A DNA stretch of 64,000 nt from Crotophaga sulcirostris (lineage: Eukaryota > Chordata > Aves > Cuculiformes > Crotophagidae), in contig VYZB01000015.1 in NCBI GenBank assembly GCA_013397455.1, positions 281,143-345,142 on the forward strand, in the 5' to 3' direction. Made by a program: the position numbers and the translations under genes. The notes under the pieces were generated by a model. The model was given only the letters and a program-made list of their open reading frames with translations. It made no database searches and was not told the DNA's origin. Positions 50,034-63,602 of the stretch are shown here, piece after piece. The stretch's first letter is position 1; each line of letters starts with the position of its first letter.

Positions 50034-53000
50034 GAAGAAAGAAATAACCGAATTCAGAAAAGGAGGAAGGGGTTAAGTTATAGGAACATTGAATCAGGAG
50101 ATATATTTTACATTCATTACATAGTAAGGTAATGCTGTTCCAACAAAAATAAAACCTATGTATTTTATGCAAGACAAATGAGGTCATTAGTTTATGTTTG
50201 AAACTGGTATGATTTCAGTTACAGATCTAGGATTCTCTCTAGTACAGTGCATTCTTGGAAAAAACTAATGAAAACGGTCACATGGGAATGGTCATAATAA
50301 TTTTAAAAAACTGAAAATATGATCCATCAGGCAAAGTTGTGAAAAGTGCCCAAACAGCTGCATTCATTTTCAGAAAACTATTTTACAAATGTACATAAAG
50401 ATCTGCCCTTTTCACAAACTGCATAATCACTTGAAGGAAAATAGAAGTTACACTCTAAATGCAAGAAGAAAAAACAGCAAAAAAAGGAAACTCAATAAAA
50501 AAGTGGAATTATTGCTGGAAAAAATGATCATATTTTCATCTTACATTTGTGCAACTATTAAAAACTTGCTTATTTATATACTTTTTATAAGGTAGCATGT
50601 TCTTACATGAAGTGATATTTGTTCACTATCAAGTCCATCATTTGCAAATACCAACGTAGATGCAATGATTCACAACCCACGCTGCAGACGGTCAAATTCA
50701 GTTATAATGGATAAAAAAGGGAGGTGAGAGGGGGAGAAAATATAACCACACATGCTGCTTTTCAAGCAGTTGCTTCTTTTGTTTTTGTAGCTACCATGCA
50801 CAGGTGTCTCTGATAACCTCAGGTATGAGACAGAGAGTTTGTTTGCTCCTTTATATTTTTTCCTGTAGGCTTCAAGACAAACAGAGCTTTACAGGCACTT
50901 ACTAGAACTACAAAGGCAGCTAAACAACTTGTATTACACAGCAGCACACCTGAACTACAAACAGGAAAACATTTTTTGGATCAGGTTCAATATCAGGATT
51001 GTTTTAGAGTACTGCCTAACAATACAGCCATTGCCCTAGTCTGTGGTTTAGGTAACAATACTGTGGCAGGTGGCTGCAGTCTTCTCAAATGGGTACTTAC
51101 AGATTTGATAGCAAAGGTTAGTCATTTTTGGCACAGGTTCAGACTACTTCTTCCAAACCCCCAGATTCATCTGTGTACCATCTTGTCTGAGTCCTAGTTT
51201 TCTCACCGATTCCCCAAGTTCACTTGGGGCAGCTGAAAAATCTCAGTCCGTGTTTCCTGAAAAATTCTGTAAATGGCTCCTTTCAAGTGTTGAACAAGAC
51301 AGAAATTAAGTTTAGCTGGTTATGATGCAGTAGACCAGAGGAGTGTCCTTGGCACTAACTTAAGAGGAAAAATCTGTTGGCACAGACACAGAAGCTTAAA
51401 AATAGATATATCATCCATGTAGAAAATAATGAGGAATCTAAGGAAATTAGCCTTTATCGCAGCTTTTCTTGGAGTTTTTTTGTGTGAAGCAGACCATAAT
51501 GTAGACTGATCTGATGGCCAATGTTAAGTGATAGTTTCCTGTTGTAACAGTAGCTCAAATACTTCCATAAATGGAGCATATGATCTGCATTACTTCAAAA
51601 GGATACTGACCATACTCAGTAGTGGATCCAGCAATTCCCCAGTTGCCTTCTAGAGCCAGAAAAGACTTAGGTGAAATGCACACTGTGGAATGAAGAGTGT
51701 TTCTAATGCTTTCAGTAATCTGGAAAACAAAATCTGCTGAAATTAAGATGAGAATTAACAACAACAACAAAAAAGTAGTGTTGGAGAGAATAACTTTCCC
51801 AGTGCAGAAATCTTGGGGGTTTGGGGGATTGTTTTTCTTTTATGGTGGTGGTTGGTTTTTTTAAAGCATAGTTTAAAAATTAAACAAAACCCTTTGAAGT
51901 AACAGTACTTGAATAAGCACCCAAAAAGAGGCAATGTGCTATTCACAACCAAAGCCAATGATGACAGCAAAGGAAGCTAAGTTTTAGTGAGAGCAAAGGA
52001 AGTGCTCTGTTACAGTCACGCCATAGCACTAAAATTATTGTAATCCACTTGCCAAAGCAGTACCACTGGCAGGCAAGCCAATTTTTCTTATAGCATATAA
52101 ACTTTGCATTTATAAGTGGTTTTAAACTATAACACCAATGCGTATTTAGACTAAGTATCTGCCACTGACTGCTTAAAATAAAACAACAGAAAAACGCCCC
52201 ACCCCACCTGCATTCCAATGAGCAGTGCAAAGACCTTGACCTGCAGGATTTTTCTGACTAGCCCTTTTCCTTCAAGCTGGTAGCACAGCACCTGCAGAGT
52301 CTGTTCCCACACCAACACAGAAAACCAGGCAAAAAGACCTGCAGGGTTGTTGTATAAAACTGCAGAGGAGGGATGCCTTCCAGCAATAGCCACTGCTCCT
52401 CATCCTCCCCAGGCCAATACAGCAGTTGTAGTCTTATCCTTTTGGCAAAGTTTGCAGCAATGGGGCAAGCAGTGGGTGTAGTGGATTTCACTCACTATCA
52501 CCCTATTAGTAGAGGCCAATCTGACTTTTGGCAACAGGGAGAGGACAGCGAGTTCAGCAGCTGTTCAAGAAGAAAATACCTATCTCTGCACAGGTTAGGA
52601 TAGGGAGACGTTGCTACAGTTAGAAAGAAAGGAAACCAAAGGTCCATGGGCTTCTGCAGACAAAGCTACGGCTGGGTCGTGCTGCCACTGGGAGGGCAGA
52701 AGGCTGCCCAGATGTACGGAAGAAAGACAGGACCCAGAACTGGATTTGGTGGTTGGACAGCTCTGGGCATGTTCAGCGACCAACGCATCTGTCAGATATG
52801 TTAAGATGACCATCAGAAGAGTTATATCCAGCAGAAAGGATGACACTAAAGGTGACTCACTATGGTCAGAAAGAAGCAACTCATTCCAAAGGCTAAAAGA
52901 ATGTCCCTAAGATAGAGGTGGACATGTGCCTTGTGAACCAGGAACATAAGCTTTGCGTGATTTCTAAGAATGGTGAAGGCAGTAGGATATGAAGCCAAGA

Positions 53001-56000
53001 AAACACTGGTTGCACACATGAATAAATGTATTTCACAGAACAGTGCATCAGTAATAGTTTTGTTTTTCTTGACCACAGGAGGAGAAAAGGAACGAAAATG
53101 CTGACTTTGAATTTTCAGCTAATAGCTGTAGACATTCTGCAGATACCTGCACTACAGAAAGATAAGAAGGACCATTACCATGGTCATTGTCCTTTTGGAC
53201 TCAATGGAACTGAGGCATTTAAGTACAGTAAGAACTGCAGAATTACTGACTCCTAAGAAAGAGAGATCCAAGGCCCACAGCACCAAGTAAAAAGGGCTGA
53301 CTGTTTTGATGACCCATCTTTGATATTCTGCTTTGAAACCATTGCAGAAGCTTAACCACTGAGTAGATACGGAATTTGATGCTGAAGACAGCCATTCCCA
53401 GGTACCATTTTGGTGCAGCAGTACCACTGTTATCACTTGCTCTGTACATTTGCCATACAATTTTTTCAAATGTCAAACCTCAAACAAGGATCCACGTGTG
53501 TGGTTTAAAGAGACAGTTGTAAGACCTATAGCATGTTTCAATTCTACCACTTTTCCCCATCAATTGTTCAGATGTTTAATTACTCAAACTATAGAAGTTA
53601 ATGGCATAAGATATATCTGGATCTGGATCTTCCATGCCTCTATGTATTATTAAAAGCTCCCCACAATCACTTTGCCATATGTAAGTGCTATGTTACCTCC
53701 CATCCTTTTCTTTGATCTGCTGAATACGTGTATAGCTTGCATCTTGAGACTTTCTCCTCAAACACTTCAGTCTTCGAATTCTCTCCAATAATCCCATTTC
53801 TTTCTGAATTAAGATGACCACCCCATCAATATACAATAACCAAGTGCTATATGAAGGGAAGATCACTTCAGCTTAACAGCTTTATGTATACTGAAGCACT
53901 GTAGCAGAAGTCCACTTCAAGAGGACTACAGTGACACCAGCCCCTTCTCTAAATCCTTACTTAATGAGACGTAGTCCCTGTGTTGATTACCTTGGTCCAT
54001 GTATACTGCCAAGATCAGTACTGAGTGGTTAACATGATGCTGTCTTGTGCTGTATTAAATGTCAGGGTTATGAGCCCAGCAATCTCATCCTGTTTAATTC
54101 TATCACAGAGAACCATACTAGAAACGTGCAAACCCTTTATAAAGAATATGGGGAAACAGTAGCAATTCCTACCCAGTTAAATCATTTGAAGGGTAACTTA
54201 AATCTTGAGTTACACCCCTTTCCCATTATTTTAGATATATATAACATAGAATACAAAAAACACTCCTGTTTTGACAGTTTTGAGAAACCAATAGTATTAA
54301 AAGCGTTTCTAGGGATGAAAAAAACAAATTGAAATAGCCTAGAGATTCACATCATGAAGCTGAAAGGAAGGTATAAACATTAACAAGCAAGAAAGGGAGG
54401 AAAAAATCTACATGCTAAACAAACAAGAAAGCATTATTTGGCCCTGCTAGGTTTTTCCGTACCAGCCACTACCAATGACAAAAATAAGTTTCACCTTTCA
54501 GTGACTTCAAGCTCTGCCAAAACTATTATCACATCAAAGACACTGTTTTTTACTGGGCCACAAGGTTGCAGAAGACAAGCTTTTTAAACATGACCTGATT
54601 AGCATAATGGCAAAAATCAGAGGACTGGAGAAGAAAGAGGGAGAGAATGAGGTACAAAGGGGCAATCTAAAGTAGCCAAGTCTTGGTATTTTGGGTAATG
54701 GTTGAGTCTACAGCAGTCAGCAAAGATGGAGGTATCACCTCAGTCCTTGTTGCCTTGGCTTAGTCCAAGGACTTTGTGATTTCAATGCACCATGATTGAA
54801 TCCAGAAGTCTCTATGTGTGGTGACCCACACTAGTGTTGACTTCACAAGTAAAAGCTGTACATCTTTTTCCTGAAACAAGGAATTTCAAAGAGACGAAGA
54901 GAGGGGAACCCCTCCTCTTCTACCACCTAGGTTTAATTTTCAAAACACCAGGTCCACCGCAATTGTTTTCCTATCAAACACTCCTATTATCCATCAGATA
55001 TAATCTCAGAATGTTCTTTAAACCAGCAGGAATTTTTGAGTGAATTAATTCTATTTTTATTTTTCCCTGACGTTTACAAATAATTTTATGTAACAGACCG
55101 AGAGTTGCCATCTGTTACCTCAAACTACTTTTAGGTCTCTATACAACACATCCTGCGGATGTAGCCTACTTTTTTTGCTAGTAGATATGGTACTTCATGA
55201 TTGACAGTATTAAATATATTGGACTGTGACTAATGAAACATTTTGGATTGCTTTCTAACAGTAAATGCTCCACGTGTACTGCCCTATCAATCATTGTGGC
55301 ATCTGCAGCTATCATTATGGATGGTATTTCACTTTTGTTAGTATGCATAACTGGATTGAACAATACTGATATCCATGTAAAGAATTGCAAATTTTGGCCT
55401 TAGGTTACGTGTGCCAGGCTGAGAAACAGCACCCATACGTGGCTCACTTCCAGTGGTTCACTCTCAGCCTCTGTTGATTCTTCTGAAAGTGGGCCCTGGT
55501 GCTCCACAGCTGCCTGCAACCCCTCCTGCCACACATGTCAATAGGAGGCTGTGGAGGGTACCACAAAGACCTCAGAATTACCATAAAGGATTTTATGGGC
55601 AAATGGAAAGCCTGGTCTTGGCAAGAGCTGACCACAACCATCTGGCTGCACTTGCACATCATCATCTTGACCAGCTGAGCCATCTGCATTAGGGCTTTCA
55701 GAAGATCACAATGGCACCTGAACTGTTTGTGTGCTGCTTCCAGTTTCAGCTTCAGCTACCTACTGCTCACATGGTCACTGCTGGGCATTGCTGGGAGCCA
55801 TGTGATATCCTAAACACTCCACCATGATGTTGTTACAGCAGCAGGGCCATAGACAGTGCAAGGCTGGGGTAGGGAGGGGAGAACATATTGCTCAAGTATT
55901 TAAGAACCTCTGCTCCCACTAGACCTTGCACTGATCATTTCATTTCAGCACTACTGTTTATCTACTTTCTTTCAGCCTTGCACTTTGTTGCCTTATTAGA

Positions 56001-56364
56001 TCATTTTTACTTTTCAACCATTAAAAAAGGACTGGTGAACTTAAGGACTTGCTTCCTCTGCCATCCTTCCCTATTTTCTTTTCTACTCTAGCCAATGACT
56101 ACATACTGAATTAGCAAAGACAGCAGCTGGATACAGGATGCATGACAGACCGTGTACAACATGAGGGACTAACATGACCTGCAATCAATCTTTCAGGCAC
56201 AGGAAAGAAGACAGACATTCAGGAGGCTGGGAGTAGTGGAAAAGCTAGGACACAAGAGAGGGAAGAAGCCTGAGGGACCAGGAAAACAAAGGTATTGTCG
56301 CTTGCAGACTGGCACACCTATAAGCATTTGATGTGTATAATAGTGCTAGCTCTCACATTGTACA
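50034..56364. other. intergenic DNA between PPM1H and let-7i, second part
   Basis: No exon, RNA gene or clear transposon is seen. AT-rich unique sequence dominates. A slightly GC-richer stretch at about 52,180-53,480 has several overlapping short open frames on both strands without recognisable motifs. Confidence 0.65.
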
Positions 56365-56465
56365 TTTGTATGTACCATTTCAGACCTACAAGATCTGTAA
56401 GGTAGGTCTGAAACACTATGCACAAATGCCTCCATGTAAGGTAGGTCTGAAATGGTACATACAAA
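56365..56465. repeat. 25-bp perfect inverted repeat with overlapping direct repeat
   Basis: The arms at 56365-56389 and 56441-56465 are exact reverse complements over 25 bp, separated by 51 bp. Inside the spacer, 56396-56413 repeats the 18 bp at 56435-56452 exactly. The left arm can therefore pair either with the far arm (25 bp) or with the near copy over 12 bp (56378-56389 with 56402-56413, 12-nt loop). No family is recognised. It might be a tiny MITE-like remnant or a local inverted duplication. Confidence 0.9.
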
Positions 56466-59400
56466 CCTACATGAGGTTATACAGAAGTAACCTACTGCAT
56501 CCTTGCTGACAGAAGCATTTCTTGGGTCCACATTCAGGTTTTTCAGCATGAAAAGCCACAATTATATCAATGGCACCAGCAATGAGCCTAGCTTAAAGCA
56601 TTACTATTACACGGCCACGCTAGAAGTCTAGGCTGCAGAATCTCAGCATGTAACCAAAACCACTGTGTAAATCAGGCAGGGTTACACGAAACAAAGCAGC
56701 ACAAGATAGATATGGACAGTGACAGCGCACATCCTGGTAACACTTACGGGGAAGACAACCTCAAGAAGCACAGATATCACATATTCAGTACAGCCCGTTG
56801 CATATGTAGATACTGGCCCCTAATGAGGTAAGGCAGGTAGATAAGTGGAAGTAAGGAAGTGATTTATTTTCTGCTTAGCCTGAGAACTCTAGAGAAGATG
56901 TCATTTGGAAAACCGGATCCTGCCTGTAGCCTCCAGCAAATGGTGAGGTTTTGCATCACCATGATACAAATCACCCAGTAACATGGATTCAAACATCAGG
57001 TTTACCCATTCTGAAGTAATTGTCCACCAGGTGACCAGGATTGGAAGCAGGAAGGCTTCACAGAAGGTAGTTGCCCTCTTGACAATAAATAGATGTACAT
57101 ATGCAGCTGGGAAAGTGACAGCTCTTCACGCACAGCTGTGAAAATAGTCCTACTCATGCAGTCATCCTGGATCTACTGGCATTTTCCCCCATGATCACCT
57201 AGACCAAAACCTCTCCTCAATGAGGAATAAGTTCCAGTTTAACCTAGACCTGTGAGGAGGTGCAGGCAGCTTTCCAGACAGGAAAGCTTTTGAATGCTAG
57301 TATGACAGAAAATCCAAGATGCAAACTCCAACCAAATCATTGTAGATGTCCTTGTTCCATCCTGCACAACATAGATGGCCTTGAGGCAGTCCTTGCTAGA
57401 TGCAAGCAGCAAGAACTGCCCTACAGCAGTGAACCAACTGTGCAGGACATGCTGAGGGGCTGTAGTTTATACAGGACCCTTATACAAATTACACATTCTA
57501 GTGTAGCCCTTAAGTATGCCATAGATGACCAGCCTCCTCACTTCAGCAGCCTGCATTGCTAAAAAATTCAGAAATAGGTTTCCTAGTGTAAAGCACAGCT
57601 GCTGACTTGCAGTACAGAGGTGACCTGTTAATCTGGAAGAAGCCCAGGGCTTCACAAGCAAGAGTCAGACTGCACCATTTAGCCTGCGCTTCTATCGCAC
57701 AGACACAGTGTTCCACAGAGGACTGTACTTTGGCCCATAGATCTCCCTCAGCTTCTAACACAAGTGTTCAGTTTAGGAAGAGAAAGAACAAGAACACACG
57801 CCATTAAACGTCTGTCTTCACGGCCTCATATTCCTCTTGGCATAACTCAGGGTTCAGCTACAACACATCTAAAAATCATTCAAGGAAACACACAATAGTG
57901 CGATCTGTCCTGTCAACATAGGTGGAATGGAAAACTGGATCCAAGTGGTGGTTTCCTTACCTGAATCAATACCTATTACAATGGTCACAGACACAGCAAT
58001 ACATGTTTCAAAAGGTTCTGAAGGTCCCATGCACCAATACCAGGACTGGAAACATCACAGAAGCTCTCAAAGAAACGTCTCATTTTGTGGGTTGACTTTT
58101 GGCTCCTCTGTGTTATTTCTGCTAGGCATACCACCACACTTAACACCACATGAGACGAATGTGTCAGTAACAGCTGCACACATCACTACCTGATGAATCC
58201 CATGGAACTCTACAGAAACACGATTCATCTCAAACATCATTTCATTGGACAAAGGTGATAGATATGGCTTTCACTTACACCTCCCTAAGAAAAAAGGAGG
58301 GCACCGCTTCATATTTCAGACACTGAAATGTAATTCACTATCATAACCAGAGCTTTTTATTATAATTAAAATCTACAATTTGTTAGTTTATTTTAACCTT
58401 CCAGAAGCTTCCTCTGGAAGCTCCTCAGCTGGACCAACTTCCCCTCTAAGAGCATGGTGTAGAAACTCTTGGAGGGAACAAGTATCACTGAAAACTAAGT
58501 TTCATCCTGAAACAGAAGGCCTCAACAAAAACCACACATACAAACCACATTGACTTTTACCAGATGAAAAACAGAAACCAGATAAAAAGGTGTATTTCAA
58601 AGGAGCTAGAAGTCTGTCATCATACTTCCTTCTTTGCTTCCACATGCACCATTTTCCTTTGCAGGTAGCATACAAAGGATTCTCTTGCCTTTCCAGTAAA
58701 AAGTTGTGGCATCAAAGTAACACATCCTTCCAGGAACTTGAGCTGTCAGTTAACAGTCCCTCCTGACGTGGTAATTCAAATGTTAACCTACAGCAAAACT
58801 ATCCCCTCTTCCCTCCCAATACTCACAAACCTTTACACAGAAGGTGGGATAGACATCACCTTGCCCGATTCAATGCCAGCATTTCCATACCAATTCCTTC
58901 ATCTCCTTCTTTTGTGGGACAAGGCTTAAGACACGTGCAAGTCAAAATCCATGCTTCTTGCAAAGGACAAAAAGGAGGACAGAAAAGGCACCCTTCAGAA
59001 CGGAGTGAGGCATATTTTGAGCTGTCTGCAGGACAAAGGAGGAACTGGGAAATATCACACCACTTTAGCAATGAGATATTTAAACATTTTCATCTAAGTT
59101 AGAACAACATAATTTTCTTTCAAAACTTAAACCTTCTTTCAAGTGTTTGAAAACAGTTCTTGGCTTCAAATGTTCTGTGGAGAGGGTGGAAAGAAGGAAC
59201 AAGGTGATCAGGGGGTGGGAAAGGGTCTGACAATCAGGTATCATTGGCGCTATTTTCTCAGCTGGCCTGGAACAAGAGATATTTAGGAGGATGGTGCAAG
59301 ACTGGATTTTTTTCCCTGTTTGTGTACTGACGCAGTGGTAACACTAAAATCTGGATGAAGCCAATCTGTTGCACCCAGACAGTTCTTTGTTGCAGCCATT

Positions 59401-62400
59401 GCAACCTTCACCAAAATCCTAGAACAGGCCATTGAACCTCAAAATATATTAACTGCAAAGAATGTGGACAGTTTTGCCTGCCTTGTAGAAGGAAGCAGGG
59501 TACACAAACAAATAGTGCCAGAGTGAGAACTTCAGGTGCAAAGAAAATGAAAAGGTAGTAGAAATAAGCAAACTTGGGAGGATAAACTAGAAGGTCAGGT
59601 AAGCCAGCCCTTTCTGCAGGTAAAGTCTTGGCCAGGGAGAAGAAACCTAAGTTCGCTTCATATTGTCTTCTCAGACTGAACGCAGCAGCTCTTTGCACCA
59701 TGATGAAGCACGAGGACATATTCCAGACCCCTCCTATTAAACATGAGCCTTTCACTTCACTGATCCCACTAAATTCGCAGTAAAGACAACTTTTTCTGTC
59801 ACATTTCTCATCTTCCCCCACCTTTCACGCTTTCAGTGGCAGCACACGTGGTCTTTTTTTGACAGAAATTCATAAAGCCTGTATATTAATGCAGCTGAGA
59901 GGCTAAAAGACTGCTAAAACCTGAATCAGCTCAGCTAAAAGGTTGAGTACTTTGTCAAAAATGTTTGTATAAATTATGATCCAAATACATATTACGTGGT
60001 TTATACTAGAGGTATCCTATACTATTAAAATCTAGTTATTTAAGAGTTTCCCCAAACATTTGTACTTATGTTTTGAATGACAATTTCTGTTTCTGCTACT
60101 GAAAGAATCCCTCTTTGGCCCTATACCATGAATATAAATATCTACAATATGTACAAAACCTCCTCTAGAAGCAATGTTCTAGAACCAATTTCTGTCATTT
60201 AACAGAGTAACACTTAAGCACAGCACAGTGGAAAACACACCTAAACTAATTCAAAGGATGCAGTCCACTTTAATTTATAATTACTAGTGTAAGTATCTCC
60301 TCATGTTAATTTAGAACTCATTCTTACAAAGCAAACATCCACTGGGAAGCCGCACATAAAACTTGTTAAATGCACTCATGTATTTTAAGTAAGTGCTCAT
60401 GTATTTATAGACGTAACTCTCTAGAAACTGGCATTTCCTCTTACTGTCTTAAGCTGCTTCCCAGTGTAAGTGGGAGGCCTCACTCATTATGTGTATGGCC
60501 CAGGATCTATTAAAGCAGAAGAACCAAGCCAGCCCCTAGACAAGTTCTCAAATATCCAGTTTGCTAGCATGGGAACACAGCACTCTCCTTGGTGACACAG
60601 AGGGCAACTGCACCCTGCAGGGAAGCAACTATCTTGAATCGAAGATTTTAGGTTGATGTGTGCCAGTATCTTTAGAGGCAGCACTGACAGACAGTAGCTG
60701 GAGGGGTGAGCAGCTGGTGAGTGTTCTTCACAAAATAGGTAAGACAATAGTGCAAAAAGACATCAAACCAGGGAATAAGAGCATCTAAAGCTTAATCGAC
60801 TATGCTGTGAATCTCAATGCATTTTTATTATTCCATGAGTCAAAAGAAGTGCTCAGAAAAGCTACAGAGGAACATTTCTTGCAGTACTTTCTCACCCAGC
60901 ACAGCAAACAATACACAATAGGGATACTATAAACTAAATAACTTTCCACAGAAATTCCATCAGCTCAGCCATGTGCCTATTTTAATGTTGCTATAACAAA
61001 TTCACACAATAAGTTTGACTGAGTGAAATCTCTGAAGAATAAAGGGGAAAAAAATTTCAGCAGGAGACAATGTCATAGACAATAATGTGCCAGCAGTACA
61101 GCTTTTTAATTGGCACAATGCAATTTTTCTTTCTAAACTAATCCATCAAATCACAATAAAGGATCACTGAATTTGCAAGATATGAGCTACTCTTCCTGTT
61201 TCATGCTTTCACAGTATTTTCAGATATATCAGCTTCAACTTTTACAACATCACTAAAATAAGGCTCCCCATTCTGCTGAAGAATCAATCTTTTTGCCTCA
61301 AAGCATGATGTCACAGCCTTCTTCATACGAGTAAGCCACGCAAGTTGGACAGTCAGGCAGTAAGGACTGAGATTAGGACAATGCTAAGGACGAAACTAGT
61401 CTGGACTAATTTCTATACTTTGAATGCAAGACTGAGAAGTGTTCTGAACTAAGAAATCTACGGATATGCCTAAAGCAAAGCTATGCATCTTGAATGCAAC
61501 TCCTCAATGAAGTAATTCACATGTACACACCCAAACCCCACCAAGCAATACACAATTGAGACCTCTGTGGACATCAGAACAAACCACCTCACACATTACA
61601 CAACATCTCACCAGCACTCCCCCTACCTGCATTATTTCAGTAGCACTTATCCTATTTTAGTACAGGCTCTTAACATTCTCCTGAACTCATGAAGTCACCA
61701 TCCAGAGCACAAAGAACTGATTGCTCAGGGCGCAAGTGAGGTTTAAGGGAGATATTTTACACAAGAGATAAACAACCAAGTGCTTAATGGTAGCATGCTT
61801 GAACATACCTTCTTCCATTGATTCTCTCCCTCAAGCCCAAAAAGCTACAAAGGGAGCCAAGTTCTAGCTCTACCCAACTTCCCTGAGCACAAGAAGGGAA
61901 AGTAACAGGGGACAATTTCACACCACCCACCTACAGGCACTCAGCTTAGCTGAAGCTCCTTCACCTCCCCTACAGTAAACTTAAGAGACACAAGCTCCTT
62001 GAAAGGATAATTCACATCAAATAATGCTAAGGCACTTGAAAGTGTGATTTACATCAGGGATCTATCTCTCCCTCCTCCACTGAAAAGACAGACACTGGTG
62101 GATTAGCCAGCTGAAATAGACACCTAAAGGTAGATGGTGAAAGTATCACCCTAACTTCCAGATCAAACCTCAAGGGGCTCCGTTTGAGATGTGCTGTCTG
62201 TCAGGATGTGAAAAGCAGGCAGCTGTCGTATCCTTTTTGCTCCTTCCCATTAAAGTAGGAAAAAAAGCCAAATTATATTTTAAATCTGTGGACAGTCAAC
62301 AACCACGACAGCTATTTTACTTCAAAGAAAATGTATCAGCACCCAACATTCAGTGTACTGGTGAGCATGAGAATACCCAGTTTTAAAATGTTTAGTTTAT

Positions 62401-63360
62401 GACAGAGCTTGAATTACTAGGACGACACATTGCACTGGTTAGAAATGAAGTATCAGATTAAACTTGTGAGCAAGCATGATGTTCCATATGTTCTGCAAGG
62501 CACTTTACATTCAGCAGAGGTGCAAGAGTAACCTTTGCATGTCTTCTAAATACACAATGAGATCAAACAATTAAAAACAAAAAGAGGCAAAGTTAAATAC
62601 CTGTAAGTTGCCCATCTCTCCCCAATATTATAAATACATTAGATCTGTGAATTAAAAGTCACATTAAGGCACCAACTTATTTTCAAGTGTTTAGCTAGAG
62701 CTTTAACTTTCACTACTAATCCAAAAGATTAACCACAACCTGCTTAGTTAGGTCTTACAAAGACTGAAAAATTAACTCTTTTTTTTTTTTAAAAACACGA
62801 AGAGACAGTTACGCACATTTATTGTAAATGTTTTAATATAGTCCAAGGTAATAAGTGATCAACACATTAAAATTCATATTAAAAAGATATCCTTAGCCAT
62901 CACTATAAATATACCAACAATTTTAACAAATTCACAGTAGCAGATTCATGGGTTTGCTTCTCACAGTAAGTCAAAGTATACAGGAAAAATACCTCAGGAG
63001 TTTACCTAAAAAATCATTAGCACCAAGCAGTACAATTAGTCAACTACACTGTAAGGGAAGTGGTAATTACATCTTTTTGCTTTTGTCAGATAAGCAGTCA
63101 GGATTTTTTACCATTCAAACAAGAGCGCTTAATATCACACATACAAGTTTTGCATACTCAACACAGAAAATACAAGTCAGTCACTGCTCTGTCTTCACAA
63201 AACAGAAAATCCTGCTCTTTCAAGGGTGCCATGTGAATAATAAAGTCTCAGCACGAGAAGAAAATGCAGGCATTTGCTCTTCAGCCCAGATTCAGGTGCC
63301 CTCCAAACAGTGTGAAACTAAGGGCTTTTCGTCCAGCTCTGTGAAAGCAGCAGCATCCTA
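56466..63360. other. intergenic DNA between PPM1H and let-7i, third part
   Basis: No clear coding exon is seen. The - strand between about 58,250 and 55,440 has several medium open frames and may contain a decayed element, but none could be identified. A short hairpin (8-bp arms at 58398-58405 and 58413-58420) is present. From about 59 kb on, the DNA is AT-rich and plain. A long let-7i primary transcript on the - strand could extend into this part. Confidence 0.6.
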
Positions 63361-63524
63361 CCGGCGGGGTCGAACCCCACTACTCATCTCAGTGGTCCAG
63401 GCTAGACTCCTGCAGAAGTAGGAGGAGAAGGAATCGCTGCCACCTCAGCAGCATGCAATCCCGGGAAAACAAAGGGGATTCCCATTGTCATTGTCTTCAT
63501 CTGCAGCCGATCATCACCAGCACT

Positions 63525-63546
63525 AGCAAGGCAGTAGCTTGCGCAG
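63525..63546 (-). ncRNA. MIRLET7I: mature let-7i-3p (passenger strand)
   Basis: This is the 22-nt 3' arm product, beginning CTGCGCAAGCTACTGCC on the - strand. It pairs with the 5p strand in the hairpin stem. Confidence 0.9.
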
Positions 63547-63580
63547 TTATCTCCACAGCGGGCAATGTCACAACCCGACC

Positions 63581-63602
63581 AACAGCACAAACTACTACCT
63601 CA
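63581..63602 (-). ncRNA. MIRLET7I: mature let-7i-5p
   Basis: This is the 22-nt guide strand. On the - strand it begins TGAGGTAGTAGTTTG and ends GCTGTT, matching let-7i exactly. Seed positions 2-8 are GAGGTAG. Confidence 0.97.

Noticed and set aside
52180..53480. GC-richer stretch with many short overlapping frames
   Set aside because: No frame has a recognisable domain and no consistent exon borders join them. It looks like unique intergenic DNA.
55440..58260. Possible decayed transposase on the - strand (VDNYFRMGK and AGSGFPN, reminiscent of PIF/Harbinger transposases)
   Set aside because: The two short resemblances are in different frames with shortened spacing. The expected downstream DDE-type motifs were not found, and stops are frequent. 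A translated search would decide; no strong HARBI1 match would confirm rejection.
58398..58420. Short hairpin CTTCCAGA-N7-TCTGGAAG
   Set aside because: Eight-bp arms with a short loop are expected by chance several times in 64 kb. There is no transcript or repeat context.
63362..63380. tRNA-like B box (GGTTCGACCCC on the - strand)
   Set aside because: The T-stem does not pair properly with the loop in tRNA register. No A box, anticodon arm or acceptor stem could be found at the right distance.
62948..63421. 157-codon + strand frame beside let-7i
   Set aside because: No recognisable motif or splice context, with composition typical of chance AT-rich frames. It is antisense to the expected let-7i transcript.
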